DNA of 64,000 nt. It comes from Kribbella sp. VKM Ac-2569. GTDB lineage: Bacteria > Actinomycetota > Actinomycetes > Propionibacteriales > Kribbellaceae. Shown in pieces: positions 36,234-45,349 of the stretch. The stretch is from positions 2,652,143-2,716,142 of the forward strand of contig NZ_SGXJ01000001.1 in NCBI RefSeq assembly GCF_004216905.1, read 5' to 3'. Below the pieces are notes generated by a model, which saw nothing but the letters and a program-made list of their open reading frames with translations, was not told where the DNA came from and did not search any database. Made by a program: the position numbers and the translations under genes. Position 1 is the first letter of the stretch, and every line of letters starts with the position of its first letter.

Positions 36234-37394
36234 TCACCTTCCGACGACATCTCCACGGCACCAGTTTGGTGCTGTCACAGGGTTGCATCGTACGGCGGTG
36301 TGCCCGGGCAGCTTCGCGACGAAGTCGCTGTCGTACCGCGCGGCCATGCCCGCGACCGGCCAGTCCGTCGTCACCACCTGCGCACCGCTGGCCAGGGCGA
36401 TCCCGAGCCGGCTGTAGTCCTTGTCCCGGATCGTCGCCATCGGCTCGTCCGACCGGGTCCGGATCAGGTAGCCCTTCGACACCAGCCGCTGGATCTCGGC
36501 CTGGTTCGCGCCCCGCGGGTCGTTCACCTGGGTGACCGCCGCGTCCGGCTCGCCCTCGGGACCGCGGGTGAAGACCGCCCGGCCCTCGAGGTTCTGGTGA
36601 CCGGTCCGGTAGAGGTCGCGAATCGCGCCCGGGCCGCCGTTGTCGAAGTAGAACAGCACCTGGCCGCGGGCCTCGTCGAGCTTCGGCCAGCCCTTGGTCA
36701 GGACCGACTGCTCCAGCGTCAGGCCGGGCTTGCGGACGTCGTCCGGCGTCAGCAACTCCTTCTCGGAGAACACCGACCGGATCTCCTGGTCGACACCCTC
36801 CAGATTGGTCGCGTCCCACGGCGGCGACTGGACGCCGCCGGCCGCGACCACCTTCGGGTCGGACTGCTTGAGCTCGAGATTGATCGTGATCGGCACGTGG
36901 TTCGGGTGCTGGTCGGACCACGTCTTCACCTGCTGCAGGCACAGGACGAAGGTGTCGCAGGTGGTGTTGTAGTCGAAGTCCGGGATGTGCATGACCTTGA
37001 TCCCGGGACGAGCCATCGCCGGGTCGGTGAGCGGTCCCTGCCCGGTCAGCTTCCGGATCAGCGGGTACGTGTACAGGCCGCCGGCCGGGTCCGGCAGCAG
37101 GTCGAGTTCGAGCGTGCGGACGTTCTGGTCCTCGAGCTGCTGCGTGATCGGCGCGTGCGAGTACCAGAGGTCGACCGAACCGGGGTTCTGGGCCTGCTGG
37201 ACCTTCTGCTCGGCCGGGCTGAGCTCGCGGTGGTACGAGTTGTGCGACCCGATCATCTGGACCTGGTTGAACCGCAGGCCCGACCCGTTCTCCGCGGACG
37301 CGGAGTTCTCCCGGGTGAGCGCCGTACCGGCGACCCCGGAGGCGGCCAGCGCGACGGATGCGAGGCCGACGACGGCGGACTTGTTGATGCGCAT
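36234..37394 (-). CDS. Secreted Ca2+-dependent phosphoinositide phospholipase C
   Basis: 386 residues. The signal peptide (MRINKSAVVGLASVALAASGVAG) is clear. The TIM-barrel starts with QVQMIGSHNSYHREL (catalytic His and Asn), then RTLELDLLPD (acidic metal ligands), then KVMHIPDFDYNTTCDT (second His). These are signatures of the bacterial Ca2+-dependent PI-PLC class. It would cleave phosphatidylinositol or its mannosides, extracellular or of host/fungal origin. ATG at 37394 with GAGGGG upstream. Divergent from a TetR gene that may control it. Confidence 0.9.
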   Translation of the reverse strand: MRINKSAVVGLASVALAASGVAGTALTRENSASAENGSGLRFNQVQMIGSHNSYHRELSPAEQKVQQAQNPGSVDLWYSHAPITQQLEDQNVRTLELDLLPDPAGGLYTYPLIRKLTGQGPLTDPAMARPGIKVMHIPDFDYNTTCDTFVLCLQQVKTWSDQHPNHVPITINLELKQSDPKVVAAGGVQSPPWDATNLEGVDQEIRSVFSEKELLTPDDVRKPGLTLEQSVLTKGWPKLDEARGQVLFYFDNGGPGAIRDLYRTGHQNLEGRAVFTRGPEGEPDAAVTQVNDPRGANQAEIQRLVSKGYLIRTRSDEPMATIRDKDYSRLGIALASGAQVVTTDWPVAGMAARYDSDFVAKLPGHTAVRCNPVTAPNWCRGDVVGR

Positions 37395-37452
37395 ACGAAG
37401 TTCCCCTCCTCATGAGCAACTGTCGGCAATCTGTCACAAAGAGGTGGCAACG

Positions 37453-37474
37453 TTGTCCCCCGGAGCGTGGACAA
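37453..37474. promoter_or_regulatory. Inverted-repeat operator candidate
   Basis: TTGTCC (37453-37458) and GGACAA (37469-37474) are separated by 10 bases, immediately before the TetR start at 37482 and 58 bases from the divergent PI-PLC start. Confidence 0.5.
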
Positions 37475-37481
37475 TGAGTGA

Positions 37482-38099
37482 ATGGTGACTTCGGGGGCTT
37501 ATCCGCTGCGCCGGACGCCGACCCAGGACCGGGCGAGCCGGCAGGTCGAGCGGATCCTGGACGCGGCCTGTGCCGAGGTGGTCGAGCGCGGGTACGACGC
37601 GGCGTCGACGAGCGGGATCGCGAAGCGGGCCGAGATCGCGGTCGGCAGCGTGTACCGGTACTTCCCGGACAAGCGCAGCCTGATCCAGGCGATCGAGCGG
37701 CGGAACCAGGCGCGCTACACCGACGCGGTCCGCGAGCGGCTGGCCGATGTGACGAGCTGGCGCGCGGCGGTCGACGTCACGCTGGACACGTTCCGGGAGA
37801 TGCATCGGAACGACCCGGGCTTCAAGGCGGTCGTGCTGAGCGGGCTCGGCGATCCGGAGCTGGAGGCGAAGCCGGGCGAGTTCGACGACCAGCACGCCGA
37901 CGAGTTCGCGGAGCTGCTGGCGGGGCGCTTCGGCGCGCGGGACTCGCGGGACTTCCGCCTGGCCGTGACGCTCAGCATCACGATGGGCGAGGCGCTCGCG
38001 CACCTCGCGGACCGGCTGTCCGCGGACGAGGCGGAGTACGTTCTGGATCAGGGCCGGCCGGTGCTCTACAACCTGCTCGCCCCTCATCTTCCTGCTTGA
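37482..38099 (+). CDS. TetR family transcriptional regulator
   Basis: 205 residues. HTH region: RQVERILDAACAEVVERGYDAASTSGIAKRAEIAVGSVYRYFPDKRSLIQAI. The C-terminal domain has the ALAHLADRLSADEAEYVLDQ pattern common in this group. ATG at 37482. A palindrome upstream is a plausible autoregulatory site, which could also regulate the divergent PI-PLC. Ligand unknown. Confidence 0.92.
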   Translation: MVTSGAYPLRRTPTQDRASRQVERILDAACAEVVERGYDAASTSGIAKRAEIAVGSVYRYFPDKRSLIQAIERRNQARYTDAVRERLADVTSWRAAVDVTLDTFREMHRNDPGFKAVVLSGLGDPELEAKPGEFDDQHADEFAELLAGRFGARDSRDFRLAVTLSITMGEALAHLADRLSADEAEYVLDQGRPVLYNLLAPHLPA

Positions 38100-38122
38100 G
38101 CCGGAGAGGAGGCTCAAGCAGG
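38091..38122. terminator. Hairpin terminator overlapping the TetR stop
   Basis: CCTGCTTGAGCC and GGCTCAAGCAGG form a perfect 12-bp stem with an 8-nt loop. The TetR stop codon lies in the left arm. It can serve the convergent DUF3592-like gene too. Confidence 0.7.
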
Positions 38123-38129
38123 TGAACCG

Positions 38130-38522
38130 TCAGGCCGCGGAGGGCAGGCCCAGGGCCGGCCAGTGGCTGACCCGGCCGGCCAGGCGGGCCCGGCGGGGCG
38201 TCCGGACGTCGTACGCGACGATCACCCGGTCACCCTTGGCGTAAGTAATACGGCTCCCGACCGGGAACTTGCGAGCGACCTCGTACGGTCCCTCACCCCG
38301 GCGGGTGTAGTACTCGACGATGACCTCGGTGTAGATCGCCGGGGCACCGCTCTGCAGTTGGCCGCGGACCGGGCCACGCACCCGGATCACTCGTCCCGCG
38401 GTCTTCTCTTCCGTGCCGGTGGGGATCTGGGACGGCCGAAGACCGGCCAGAACTTCGGTCACGATGAAGGCCGCGACCACCAGCACCAGGCCGAACCCAC
38501 CGAGTACAACGATCGTCAACAT
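38130..38522 (-). CDS. DUF3592-like membrane protein
   Basis: 130 residues: one N-terminal membrane helix (LTIVVLGGFGLVLVVAAFIVTEVL), then a beta-rich domain with AGRVIRVRGPVRGQL, YTEVIVEYYTRRGEGPYEVARKFPVGSRITYAKGDRVIVAYD, similar to DUF3592. ATG at 38522 has GGGGGTGAG upstream; an in-frame GTG at 38531 is an alternative. Function unknown. Confidence 0.7.
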   Translation of the reverse strand: MLTIVVLGGFGLVLVVAAFIVTEVLAGLRPSQIPTGTEEKTAGRVIRVRGPVRGQLQSGAPAIYTEVIVEYYTRRGEGPYEVARKFPVGSRITYAKGDRVIVAYDVRTPRRARLAGRVSHWPALGLPSAA

Positions 38523-38612
38523 GGCACTCACCCCCGACGCGCCGCCCGCGAGCGACGCGGTCGTTTGTCGAAACTGCCCTTGCGCGGCTTTTGCCGCTCA
38601 CCCGGTGGGACG

Positions 38613-38681
38613 CCACCGGACTCCACTTGGTTCCAGGTAAGTACAAAAACTTTTCTACAGGACCATAGTAGAGTCCGGTGG
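38613..38681. repeat. 11-bp inverted repeat around an A/T-rich core
   Basis: CCACCGGACTC (38613-38623) and GAGTCCGGTGG (38671-38681) flank 47 bases that include the unusually A/T-rich AAAAACTTTT and an imperfect inner repeat (TGGTTCC / GGACCA). It lies between the starts of the DUF3592-like gene and the end of the DUF5107 gene and may be a promoter-linked operator or a small palindromic element. Confidence 0.55.
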
Positions 38682-38717
38682 AGCGGTGTTTCTAGAGGTA
38701 GAGTTGACCTGAAGTTG

Positions 38718-40580
38718 TCAGTTTCCGCCCATTCCGAACTGGTACTGCGGTGGAACTGGCCGCTGTGTGCCAAGTGCCTCCTCGGCGGCCAGCCAGTAGT
38801 CGGTGAGCGGGTTCGCACCCTCCCGGACCGTGGCCAGCTGGATCCCCGCAGCGAGCAGTTCGTGCGCTGTGGCCGGGTCGCCGGTCTCCAGCGCGTGCCG
38901 GACACGCAGCAGCTGGATCCGCGGGTCGTCAGGCGCGTGCTTGAGCATCCCCTCCGCCCGCGGCACGTCGGTGTCGAGTGCGGCCGCGACGGCCTCCACG
39001 ACGAGCGGCACCAGGTCGGGCACGAGCTCGACGGCGCGCTCGTAGTACTCCAGCTCTCCCGTGACAACACCGAGATTGCGTAGCGCCCAGGCGTTGTCCC
39101 CGGACTGCTGCCACGCCTCGATCGCACCGTCGACATCACCGTCGTAGTGCCGCGCGACGCCCCGGTGGTACCAGACGAGCCAGTTGTCCTCGGCCGCTTC
39201 CAGTAGGTCCCGCCACGCCACCAGAGTCCCGTCCGGTACGGCGTCAACCGCAGGCAACTGTCCGTCGAGCAACGGCAGCCACGCCTCCTCGCGGGACGTC
39301 ATCGTGTCCTCGCTGAACGGCGTACCGTCCGACACGCTCCAGCCGGTGCGCTTGAGCTCCAGCGCACCCCACCCCGATCCGACTGCGAGTCGCTCCGCCG
39401 GGGCCTCATTCACAACGCCCAACCACTCAGCCTCACGCCCTGCCAACCCATCAAGCAGCACCCCCAACGCCGCGGCCCCCGCTTCCCGAGCGGTCTTCCA
39501 GTTCTGGGCGTGAGCAGCGCCGGCGTCCATCGCGACTCGTCCGTAGGCCTCCAACCAGTGCCACGATGTCGCAGCAGGAAGCTTCAAATGCTCCATCTGA
39601 GTCCGAGCGAGCCCCGCCTGAATCTCGGCGTACCCATCGCCCTCCAGCCCAGGGGACAACCACTCCTGCCACCGGTGTCCGCCGTCGCCCTGACCCCAGA
39701 CGAAGAGCTTCCGCCCTTGCAGCCGCGAGGTCGACGCCTGCACCAATCCGTTGCCGTCCCCGTCGACGGACGCGATCCACGAGTGCTCCTCCGCCAGCGG
39801 TTCGAAGAAGTAGTCGACAGCTCGCGGGTGCCGCATCGGATAGGTCAGATCCGTCTCCACGTCGACCAGGTCGAGGCGGCTGCCGTACCCGAACCGCCAG
39901 GCCTGGTCCGCCGGCACGAGCACACGTCGATCCGGTGACTGCGGTACTGCGATGTTCGACCACCAGTACGCCGGAACCTCGACGTCGGACGGGTTCTGCA
40001 GCCGTACGCCGACGTACAGGAACTCCGAGTCCTCCGGGAGCCAGAAGTCGAGTTGGGTGACGAGGTTGCGGGTGCGTTCGAGCTCCCAGAGCCGCAGGAC
40101 GGGCGTACCGTCCGGCCCTTCGACGCGGGCGGCGTGCATCGGCGCGCAGGTGCCGGTCCAGTGGCCGGTGCTGCCGACGTTCCACTCGACGCCGCCGGCG
40201 AACCAGGCGTTGCGGAGCGCGAGGTTCGCGGGCTGAAATACTGGGTTGCGGTAGAGCAACTCGGTCCCCTTGTGGACGAGCGAGTACAACCGGCCACCGA
40301 GGCTTGGCAGAACGGTCGCTCGGACGTGGTCGTTCTCCAGCACCAGAGCCGGCAGCGCTGTCTCGACCAGGGTGCGGTCGTACCCGTCCTGGTTCAGGCA
40401 CGGCAGCGGGCTGTGCAGGCGCCCGTACTCGACGTTCTCCCGCAGGTCGGCGGGGAGCTCGGCGATGTTCTCGACGTGGTGCGGCTCGCGCTGGGTGCGG
40501 AGCGGCGCGAGCGGGTTCTCCGGACCGATCGAAGCTGCAGGAAGTACGACGTTTTGAACAGAAAGGATCGTCACAACCAC
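38718..40580 (-). CDS. DUF5107 domain protein with TPR-like C-terminus
   Basis: 620 residues. The N-terminal domain has ENDHVRATVLPSLGGRLYSLVHKGTELLYRNPVFQPANLALRNAWFAGGVEWNVGSTGH, the DUF5107 signature resembling aldose-epimerase/beta-sandwich sugar-binding folds. The C-terminal ~220 residues are helical repeats (WYHRGVARHYDGDVDGAIEAWQQS, TPR-like). Often found with carbohydrate catabolism genes; the substrate is unknown. No signal peptide. Divergent from the KstD-like gene. Confidence 0.85.
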   Translation of the reverse strand: MVVTILSVQNVVLPAASIGPENPLAPLRTQREPHHVENIAELPADLRENVEYGRLHSPLPCLNQDGYDRTLVETALPALVLENDHVRATVLPSLGGRLYSLVHKGTELLYRNPVFQPANLALRNAWFAGGVEWNVGSTGHWTGTCAPMHAARVEGPDGTPVLRLWELERTRNLVTQLDFWLPEDSEFLYVGVRLQNPSDVEVPAYWWSNIAVPQSPDRRVLVPADQAWRFGYGSRLDLVDVETDLTYPMRHPRAVDYFFEPLAEEHSWIASVDGDGNGLVQASTSRLQGRKLFVWGQGDGGHRWQEWLSPGLEGDGYAEIQAGLARTQMEHLKLPAATSWHWLEAYGRVAMDAGAAHAQNWKTAREAGAAALGVLLDGLAGREAEWLGVVNEAPAERLAVGSGWGALELKRTGWSVSDGTPFSEDTMTSREEAWLPLLDGQLPAVDAVPDGTLVAWRDLLEAAEDNWLVWYHRGVARHYDGDVDGAIEAWQQSGDNAWALRNLGVVTGELEYYERAVELVPDLVPLVVEAVAAALDTDVPRAEGMLKHAPDDPRIQLLRVRHALETGDPATAHELLAAGIQLATVREGANPLTDYWLAAEEALGTQRPVPPQYQFGMGGN

Positions 40581-40610
40581 ATCCTCCCAAGTGCGCTATA
40601 CATGGTCGCT

Positions 40611-42266
40611 ATGGACGCTGATGTGATCGTCGTCGGGGCGGGGCTGGCCGGACTGGCCGCGACCGCCGAACTGGCCGACGCGGGCCGGAAGGTACTGCTG
40701 CTCGACCAGGAACCCGAGGCGTCGCTCGGCGGCCAGGCGTTCTGGTCGTTCGGCGGCCTGTTCTTCGTCGACTCGCCCGAACAACGCCGGATGGGCATCA
40801 AGGACTCCCACGGGCTGGCGATGCAGGACTGGCTCGGCTCGGCCGGGTTCGACCGGCTCGACGACGAGGACAAGTGGGCGCGGCAGTGGGCGGAGGCGTA
40901 CGTCGACTGGGCGGCCGGCGAGAAACGTCCGTGGCTGCACGCGCAAGGCGTGCGGTTCTTCCCGGTCGTCGGCTGGGCCGAGCGCGGCGGGTACAACGCG
41001 GACGGCCACGGGAACTCGGTGCCGCGCTTCCACATCACATGGGGCACCGGGCCGGGCCTGGTCGCGCCGTTCGAGCGCCGCGTGCGGGAGGCCGTCGGGA
41101 AGGGGCTCGTCGAGTTCCGGTTCCGGCACCGGGTGGACGAGCTGACGGTGACGGGCGGTGTGGTCGACGGCGTCGCGGGCAAGGTGCTCGAGCCCAGCGA
41201 CGTACTGCGTGGTGTGTCCAGCTCACGATCCGAGGTCAGCGACTTCCAGATGACCGCACAGGCGGTGATCGTCACGTCCGGCGGGATCGGCGGCAACCAC
41301 GACCTCGTCCGCTCGCAGTGGCCGAAGCGGATGGGCGAGCCGCCGAAGCGGATGATCAGCGGTGTACCCGCGCATGTGGACGGCCGGATGCTCGCGATCA
41401 CCGAGCAGGCCGGCGGCCGGTACGTGAACCGGGACCGGATGTGGCACTACACCGAAGGCATCCAGAACTGGGACCCGATCTGGCCGCAGCACGGCATCCG
41501 GATCCTGCCCGGACCGTCGTCGCTGTGGTTCGACGCGACCGGGAAGCGGCTGCCGGTGCCGTTGTTCCCCGGGTTCGACACGCTGGGGACGCTCGAGCAC
41601 ATCATGACGACCGGCTACGACTACACCTGGTTCGTCCTGACCCAGAAGATCATCGAGAAGGAGTTCGCGCTCTCCGGCCAGGAGCAGAACCCGGACCTGA
41701 CCAACAAGGACGTCAGGGGCGTACTTGGCCGGGCCCGCGGAGGAGCAACGGCACCCGTACAGGCGTTCATGGACAAGGGCGCCGACTTCGTTGTCCGCGG
41801 CAACCTTCCGGACCTGGTCCGGGGGATGAACGACCTGACCGGCGACAACCTGATCAAGCTCGACGACCTCGAGCGGCAGATCGTCGCGCGGGACCGGGAG
41901 ATGACCAACACGTTCACCAAGGACCTGCAGATCACCGCGCTGCGCGGCGCCCGCAACTACCGCGGCGACAAGCTGATCCGGGTCGCGTCCCCGCATCGGA
42001 TCCTCGACCCGAAGGCCGGCCCGCTGATCGCCGTACGGCTGAACATCCTCACCCGCAAATCCCTGGGCGGCCTGCAGACCGATCTGGAGTCGCGCGTACT
42101 GCGGACCGACGGAACCCCGCTCCCCGGTGTCTACGCGGCCGGTGAGGTCGCCGGTTTCGGTGGCGGCGGCATCCACGGCTACCGATCGCTCGAAGGCACC
42201 TTCGTCGGCGGTTGCCTGTTCACCGGCCGTACGGCGGGACGCGCGGCCGCGAAGGCGGTGTCCTGA
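40611..42266 (+). CDS. KstD-like FAD-binding dehydrogenase
   Basis: 551 residues. Rossmann motif VIVVGAGLAGLAATAELADAG at the start, the GGQAFWSFGGLF segment, GGIGGNHDLVR, and the C-terminal FAD-closing GVYAAGEVAGFGGGGIHGYRSLEGTFVGG. The pattern matches the FAD-binding dehydrogenase branch (PRK12834-like) related to 3-ketosteroid dehydrogenase and fumarate reductase. ATG at 40611; one in-frame ATG at 40602 is possible. Substrate unknown. The stop lies in a tandem duplication. Confidence 0.88.
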   Translation: MDADVIVVGAGLAGLAATAELADAGRKVLLLDQEPEASLGGQAFWSFGGLFFVDSPEQRRMGIKDSHGLAMQDWLGSAGFDRLDDEDKWARQWAEAYVDWAAGEKRPWLHAQGVRFFPVVGWAERGGYNADGHGNSVPRFHITWGTGPGLVAPFERRVREAVGKGLVEFRFRHRVDELTVTGGVVDGVAGKVLEPSDVLRGVSSSRSEVSDFQMTAQAVIVTSGGIGGNHDLVRSQWPKRMGEPPKRMISGVPAHVDGRMLAITEQAGGRYVNRDRMWHYTEGIQNWDPIWPQHGIRILPGPSSLWFDATGKRLPVPLFPGFDTLGTLEHIMTTGYDYTWFVLTQKIIEKEFALSGQEQNPDLTNKDVRGVLGRARGGATAPVQAFMDKGADFVVRGNLPDLVRGMNDLTGDNLIKLDDLERQIVARDREMTNTFTKDLQITALRGARNYRGDKLIRVASPHRILDPKAGPLIAVRLNILTRKSLGGLQTDLESRVLRTDGTPLPGVYAAGEVAGFGGGGIHGYRSLEGTFVGGCLFTGRTAGRAAAKAVS

Positions 42267-42280
42267 AGGCGGTGTCCTGA
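42253..42280 (+). repeat. 14-bp tandem duplication across the stop codon
   Basis: AGGCGGTGTCCTGA occurs twice back to back (42253-42266, 42267-42280); the first copy ends with the stop codon of the dehydrogenase, so the duplication leaves the protein unchanged. Confidence 0.9.
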
Positions 42281-42281
42281 G

Positions 42282-42314
42282 GGACCACCGCCGGACCCGT
42301 TGTTGTGTGGTCCG
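42282..42314 (+). terminator. Possible hairpin terminator
   Basis: GGACCAC (42282-42288) and GTGGTCC (42308-42314), a 7-bp stem with a 19-nt loop, just after the tandem duplication. Confidence 0.4.
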
Positions 42315-42355
42315 ATCCGATGTCCGAGCAGAAGGGCGGCTCCTAGCGTGACCGC

Positions 42356-43522
42356 ATGCGCCGTCTCCTCAGCTTGCTCACCGCCACTGTCCTGCTCGCA
42401 GGTGTAACCGTGCCGGCCGAAGCTCACCGTGCCGTTCGCGTCCCGGGCGCCGAGTACCAACAGGTCGCACACCTGGACGACCTGACCACGGCCGGCACGG
42501 TCGCGTCGGGTCACACCAACCCCGCCGACTACGCCGGCCTCACGCACTCGGGTCTGCCGCAGCAGTCCGGCGTACCAGGGGTGCAGATCGACGGGTACTT
42601 CCCGGACAACTCGCAGACCAACACCAACCACGGGTGGAACCACGACTCGCAGTTCGTGATCCGGCTGCCGCGGACGTGGAACGGCGGACTCGTCGTGTCC
42701 GGATCACCCGGCGTGCGAGCGCAGTACGCGAACGACAAGGCGATCTCGGACTACGTGCTCTCACTGGGATACGCGTACGCCGCGACCGACAAGGGCAACA
42801 CCGGCGCCGCGTTCTACACCGACGGCCTGCGTCCCGGCGACGCGATCGTCGAGTGGAACGTCCGTACGACGCAACTCGCGCGAGCCGCCCGCGCCACGGT
42901 GTCGCAGTACTACGGACACCCGGCGCGCGAGGTGGTCGCCGCGGGGATCTCGAACGGCGGCTACCTGGTCCGTTGGCAACTCGAGAACCACCCGGAGCTC
43001 TTCACCCGCGGCGTGGACCTGGAAGGCACGCTGTGGAAGGCCGATGGGCCGAACCTCTTCACGTACTTGCCTCAGGCAATCAAAGGCTACGAGCAGCACA
43101 ACCCGGCTGCGATCGTCGCGGCGGGCTTCGACCCGCACTCGCAGTTCCTCTGGGATTACCACTACACGGTCTACTGGAAGCTGACCCAGCGCATCTACGC
43201 CGCCGAGCTCGACCCGACGTACAGCGGGAGCGAGGCGGACTACGACTACGCCCAGCGGCCCGAGGCGCACCGGGCGATCCAGCGGATCGCGCTCACCGGC
43301 AAGATCAAGAAGCCGCTGATCACCATCCAGGGCACGTACGACAGCCTGCTCCCGATCACCCAGGATTCCGACGTGTACGCCGAGATGGCCCGAAGCACCG
43401 GCCTGCACACGTACCAGCGGGTCGAGGCAGGCAACCACGTCGACGGCCTCGTCGACACCTACCCCGACCAACTGGTCCCGCTTGTCCCCCTGTTGCAGCG
43501 GGCGATCAGAACACCATCGTGA
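42356..43522 (+). CDS. Secreted alpha/beta hydrolase (tannase/esterase-like)
   Basis: 388 residues. Signal peptide MRRLLSLLTATVLLAGVTVPAEA. The catalytic elements are the nucleophile elbow AAGISNGGY, an acid in TIQGTYDSLLPI, and the His in EAGNHVDGL. The HPELFTRGVDLEGTLW region resembles tannase/feruloyl-esterase and oligomer-hydrolase branches of the fold. ATG at 42356. The last 17 bases overlap the convergent RIO kinase. Substrate unknown. Confidence 0.8.
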   Translation: MRRLLSLLTATVLLAGVTVPAEAHRAVRVPGAEYQQVAHLDDLTTAGTVASGHTNPADYAGLTHSGLPQQSGVPGVQIDGYFPDNSQTNTNHGWNHDSQFVIRLPRTWNGGLVVSGSPGVRAQYANDKAISDYVLSLGYAYAATDKGNTGAAFYTDGLRPGDAIVEWNVRTTQLARAARATVSQYYGHPAREVVAAGISNGGYLVRWQLENHPELFTRGVDLEGTLWKADGPNLFTYLPQAIKGYEQHNPAAIVAAGFDPHSQFLWDYHYTVYWKLTQRIYAAELDPTYSGSEADYDYAQRPEAHRAIQRIALTGKIKKPLITIQGTYDSLLPITQDSDVYAEMARSTGLHTYQRVEAGNHVDGLVDTYPDQLVPLVPLLQRAIRTPS

Positions 43523-44480
43523 GCAGATCGGCGAACAGCTCCTGTTCGTCGATCTCCAGCCCGCGGTTCGTGAACCACGCGGCCATGTTGTGGCAGTCGC
43601 GGAGCAGGAAGTCCATGCCCTTGGGGTTGCCGACGATGTCCACGACCTGCGGCAGGTCGATCATCACGATCCGCTCCCCCTGGGCGAGGACGTTGTACGG
43701 CGAGAGGTCGCCGTGCGCCAGCCCGGCCCGGGCCAGTTCACGCATCCCGCCGCGGAGTTGCTCGAAGTACTGACCGAGCAGCTCCTTCGACGGCCGGACC
43801 TGGGCGAGCCGTGGCGCGGCACCGCCCTCACCGTCGTCGATGAACTCCATCAGCAGTTCGGTGCCGTCCACCTGGACGGGGTACGGCACCGGGACGCCGG
43901 CTTTCCACAACCGGTTGAGGGCGTCCCACTCGGCGTACGCCCACTGCCCGGCCGCGACGCTGCGGCCGTGCGCGGTCTTCTTGTGCATCGCCCGGCTGTC
44001 ACGGCTGTTGCGCGTACGACGTCCTTCGACGTACGACGTACTGCGATGGAAGGACCGGTGCTCCTCGGTGCGGTACCGCTTCGCGGCCAGCAGGGAGGAT
44101 TTCGCCGGGTTGTCGCCGATGGCTTCGACGGCCCGTTCGACCAGGAAGACGTCGGCTTCCTTACCGGTTTTGAGGACGCCGAGCTCGGTGTCGATCGCGG
44201 CCTGTTCCGTCACCACCCACGAGGGGCGGGGATCAGGCCCGCGAGAACCGCGCTCGACGTCCAGCCAGGTGGACCACCGCTGATCCGGTCCCAGTTCCTC
44301 GTCCACGGAGTGGAACTTGAAGACGAAGGCGTCGGAAGGATCCGGTTGGGACTCGTCACGGGCCAGATCTGCCCAGCGCGAGTCGAGGTCGGAGAAGTTA
44401 CCTGAGTAATTAGCTGTGAGTTCGTACTCTGCAGACAACTGGTGTGCTCCTGAACGAAGAAGTGGAACTGACGCGGACAT
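43506..44480 (-). CDS. RIO-type serine protein kinase
   Basis: 324 residues. VLKTGKEADVFLVERA is the RIO glycine-poor loop, LLAAKRYR the ATP-binding Lys, GLAHGDLSPYNVL the catalytic loop, and VMIDLPQVVD the metal-binding Asp. Archaeal and eukaryotic RIO kinases act in ribosome maturation; bacterial targets are not known. The N-terminal ~95 residues are outside the kinase core and acidic. ATG at 44480. Confidence 0.9.
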   Translation of the reverse strand: MSASVPLLRSGAHQLSAEYELTANYSGNFSDLDSRWADLARDESQPDPSDAFVFKFHSVDEELGPDQRWSTWLDVERGSRGPDPRPSWVVTEQAAIDTELGVLKTGKEADVFLVERAVEAIGDNPAKSSLLAAKRYRTEEHRSFHRSTSYVEGRRTRNSRDSRAMHKKTAHGRSVAAGQWAYAEWDALNRLWKAGVPVPYPVQVDGTELLMEFIDDGEGGAAPRLAQVRPSKELLGQYFEQLRGGMRELARAGLAHGDLSPYNVLAQGERIVMIDLPQVVDIVGNPKGMDFLLRDCHNMAAWFTNRGLEIDEQELFADLLTMVF

Positions 44481-44586
44481 GCCGCAGCACAGTGATGGCC
44501 ATCCGTCAGCCCTCCTTAGTCCAGGCAGCGTTCGCCGCCGCTCGGTCAACCCAGGATGCCCGCCCGATCGGGACCCCGCAACGTAT

Positions 44587-45300
44587 TTACCGGAACTGCG
44601 ATCGTGCGGTCGGGCGCAGCCGCAACTCCTGTGCCGGTTTCGCCGATCGGCAGACCAGTTCAGGGAGCACCCGCTGCTGCCAGACCCGCGACGCGGCGAG
44701 CTGCCGGCGATGCTCGTCGTACGCCGTGTCGTCGGCGAACCGCGCGAACCAGGTGAGCACCACCTCGTCCCGTAACGGCAGCGGCGGGAAGTTGTTCTCG
44801 GCAACCAAACTCTCGAGGACCGCGACCGGCTCTGCACCGGTCGCGGAGAGCACGGGCACGACCTGGTCGGTGAAGAACTCGACGAACCCGTCGTCCTCGG
44901 CAGCGCGGTGGTAGACCGCGCCACCGATCACTGAAGTCGCAGGACTGTCCGGCCTGGGAGCATCGAGGGTCGGATAGCCGGCCCCGAGCTGCACGGGCTT
45001 CAGCAGCAGGGCGTTGTCCGAGTCGATCATCGTCACGTTCGCCGCCGCGGCGTGCGCGCGCCAGACCGGGCCGTAGTAGAACGCGTTCAGCGCGTCCGCC
45101 CGCGCGGGCAGGTCGCGGAACCCGCGGATCCAGACGAACCGATCCGGGTCGTCCAGATCGCGGAACTGACCGACGATGTGCATACCGGTCTGTTCCTGCC
45201 CCTCCACGAGGTACGTGTCGAAGACTTCGATCAGGTCGTCCCGTTGCCCGGGGTGCAACGTGTACTGGCGCAGGTCGACGACGGCGCAACACTCGTTCAT
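44587..45300 (-). CDS. NIPSNAP family protein
   Basis: 237 residues. CCAVVDLRQYTLHPGQRDDLIEVFDTYLVEGQEQTGMHIVGQFRDLDDPDRFVWIRGF is the typical NIPSNAP opening (two ferredoxin-like halves), and the second half has a weaker copy (VYHRAAEDDGFVEFFTDQVVPVL ... WFARFADDTAYDEHRR). Role unknown, often stress or monooxygenase-like dimers. ATG at 45300. Divergent from the sigma factor gene. Confidence 0.88.
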   Translation of the reverse strand: MNECCAVVDLRQYTLHPGQRDDLIEVFDTYLVEGQEQTGMHIVGQFRDLDDPDRFVWIRGFRDLPARADALNAFYYGPVWRAHAAAANVTMIDSDNALLLKPVQLGAGYPTLDAPRPDSPATSVIGGAVYHRAAEDDGFVEFFTDQVVPVLSATGAEPVAVLESLVAENNFPPLPLRDEVVLTWFARFADDTAYDEHRRQLAASRVWQQRVLPELVCRSAKPAQELRLRPTARSQFR

Positions 45301-45322
45301 GAATGTGAGCAAACCACTGAAA

Positions 45323-45341
45323 CCTGACAGTTACTGTCAGG
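45323..45341. promoter_or_regulatory. Operator candidate upstream of NIPSNAP gene
   Basis: CCTGACAG TTA CTGTCAGG is a perfect 8-bp inverted repeat with a 3-base centre, 23 bases before the NIPSNAP start. CTGTCAGG-type palindromes fit a dimeric repressor. Confidence 0.6.
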
Positions 45342-45349
45342 CGACAAGC

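Noticed and set aside
44481..44586. Frames continuing the RIO kinase upstream to 44924
   Set aside because: Those residues overlap the NIPSNAP gene in another frame; the kinase start at 44480 is enough.
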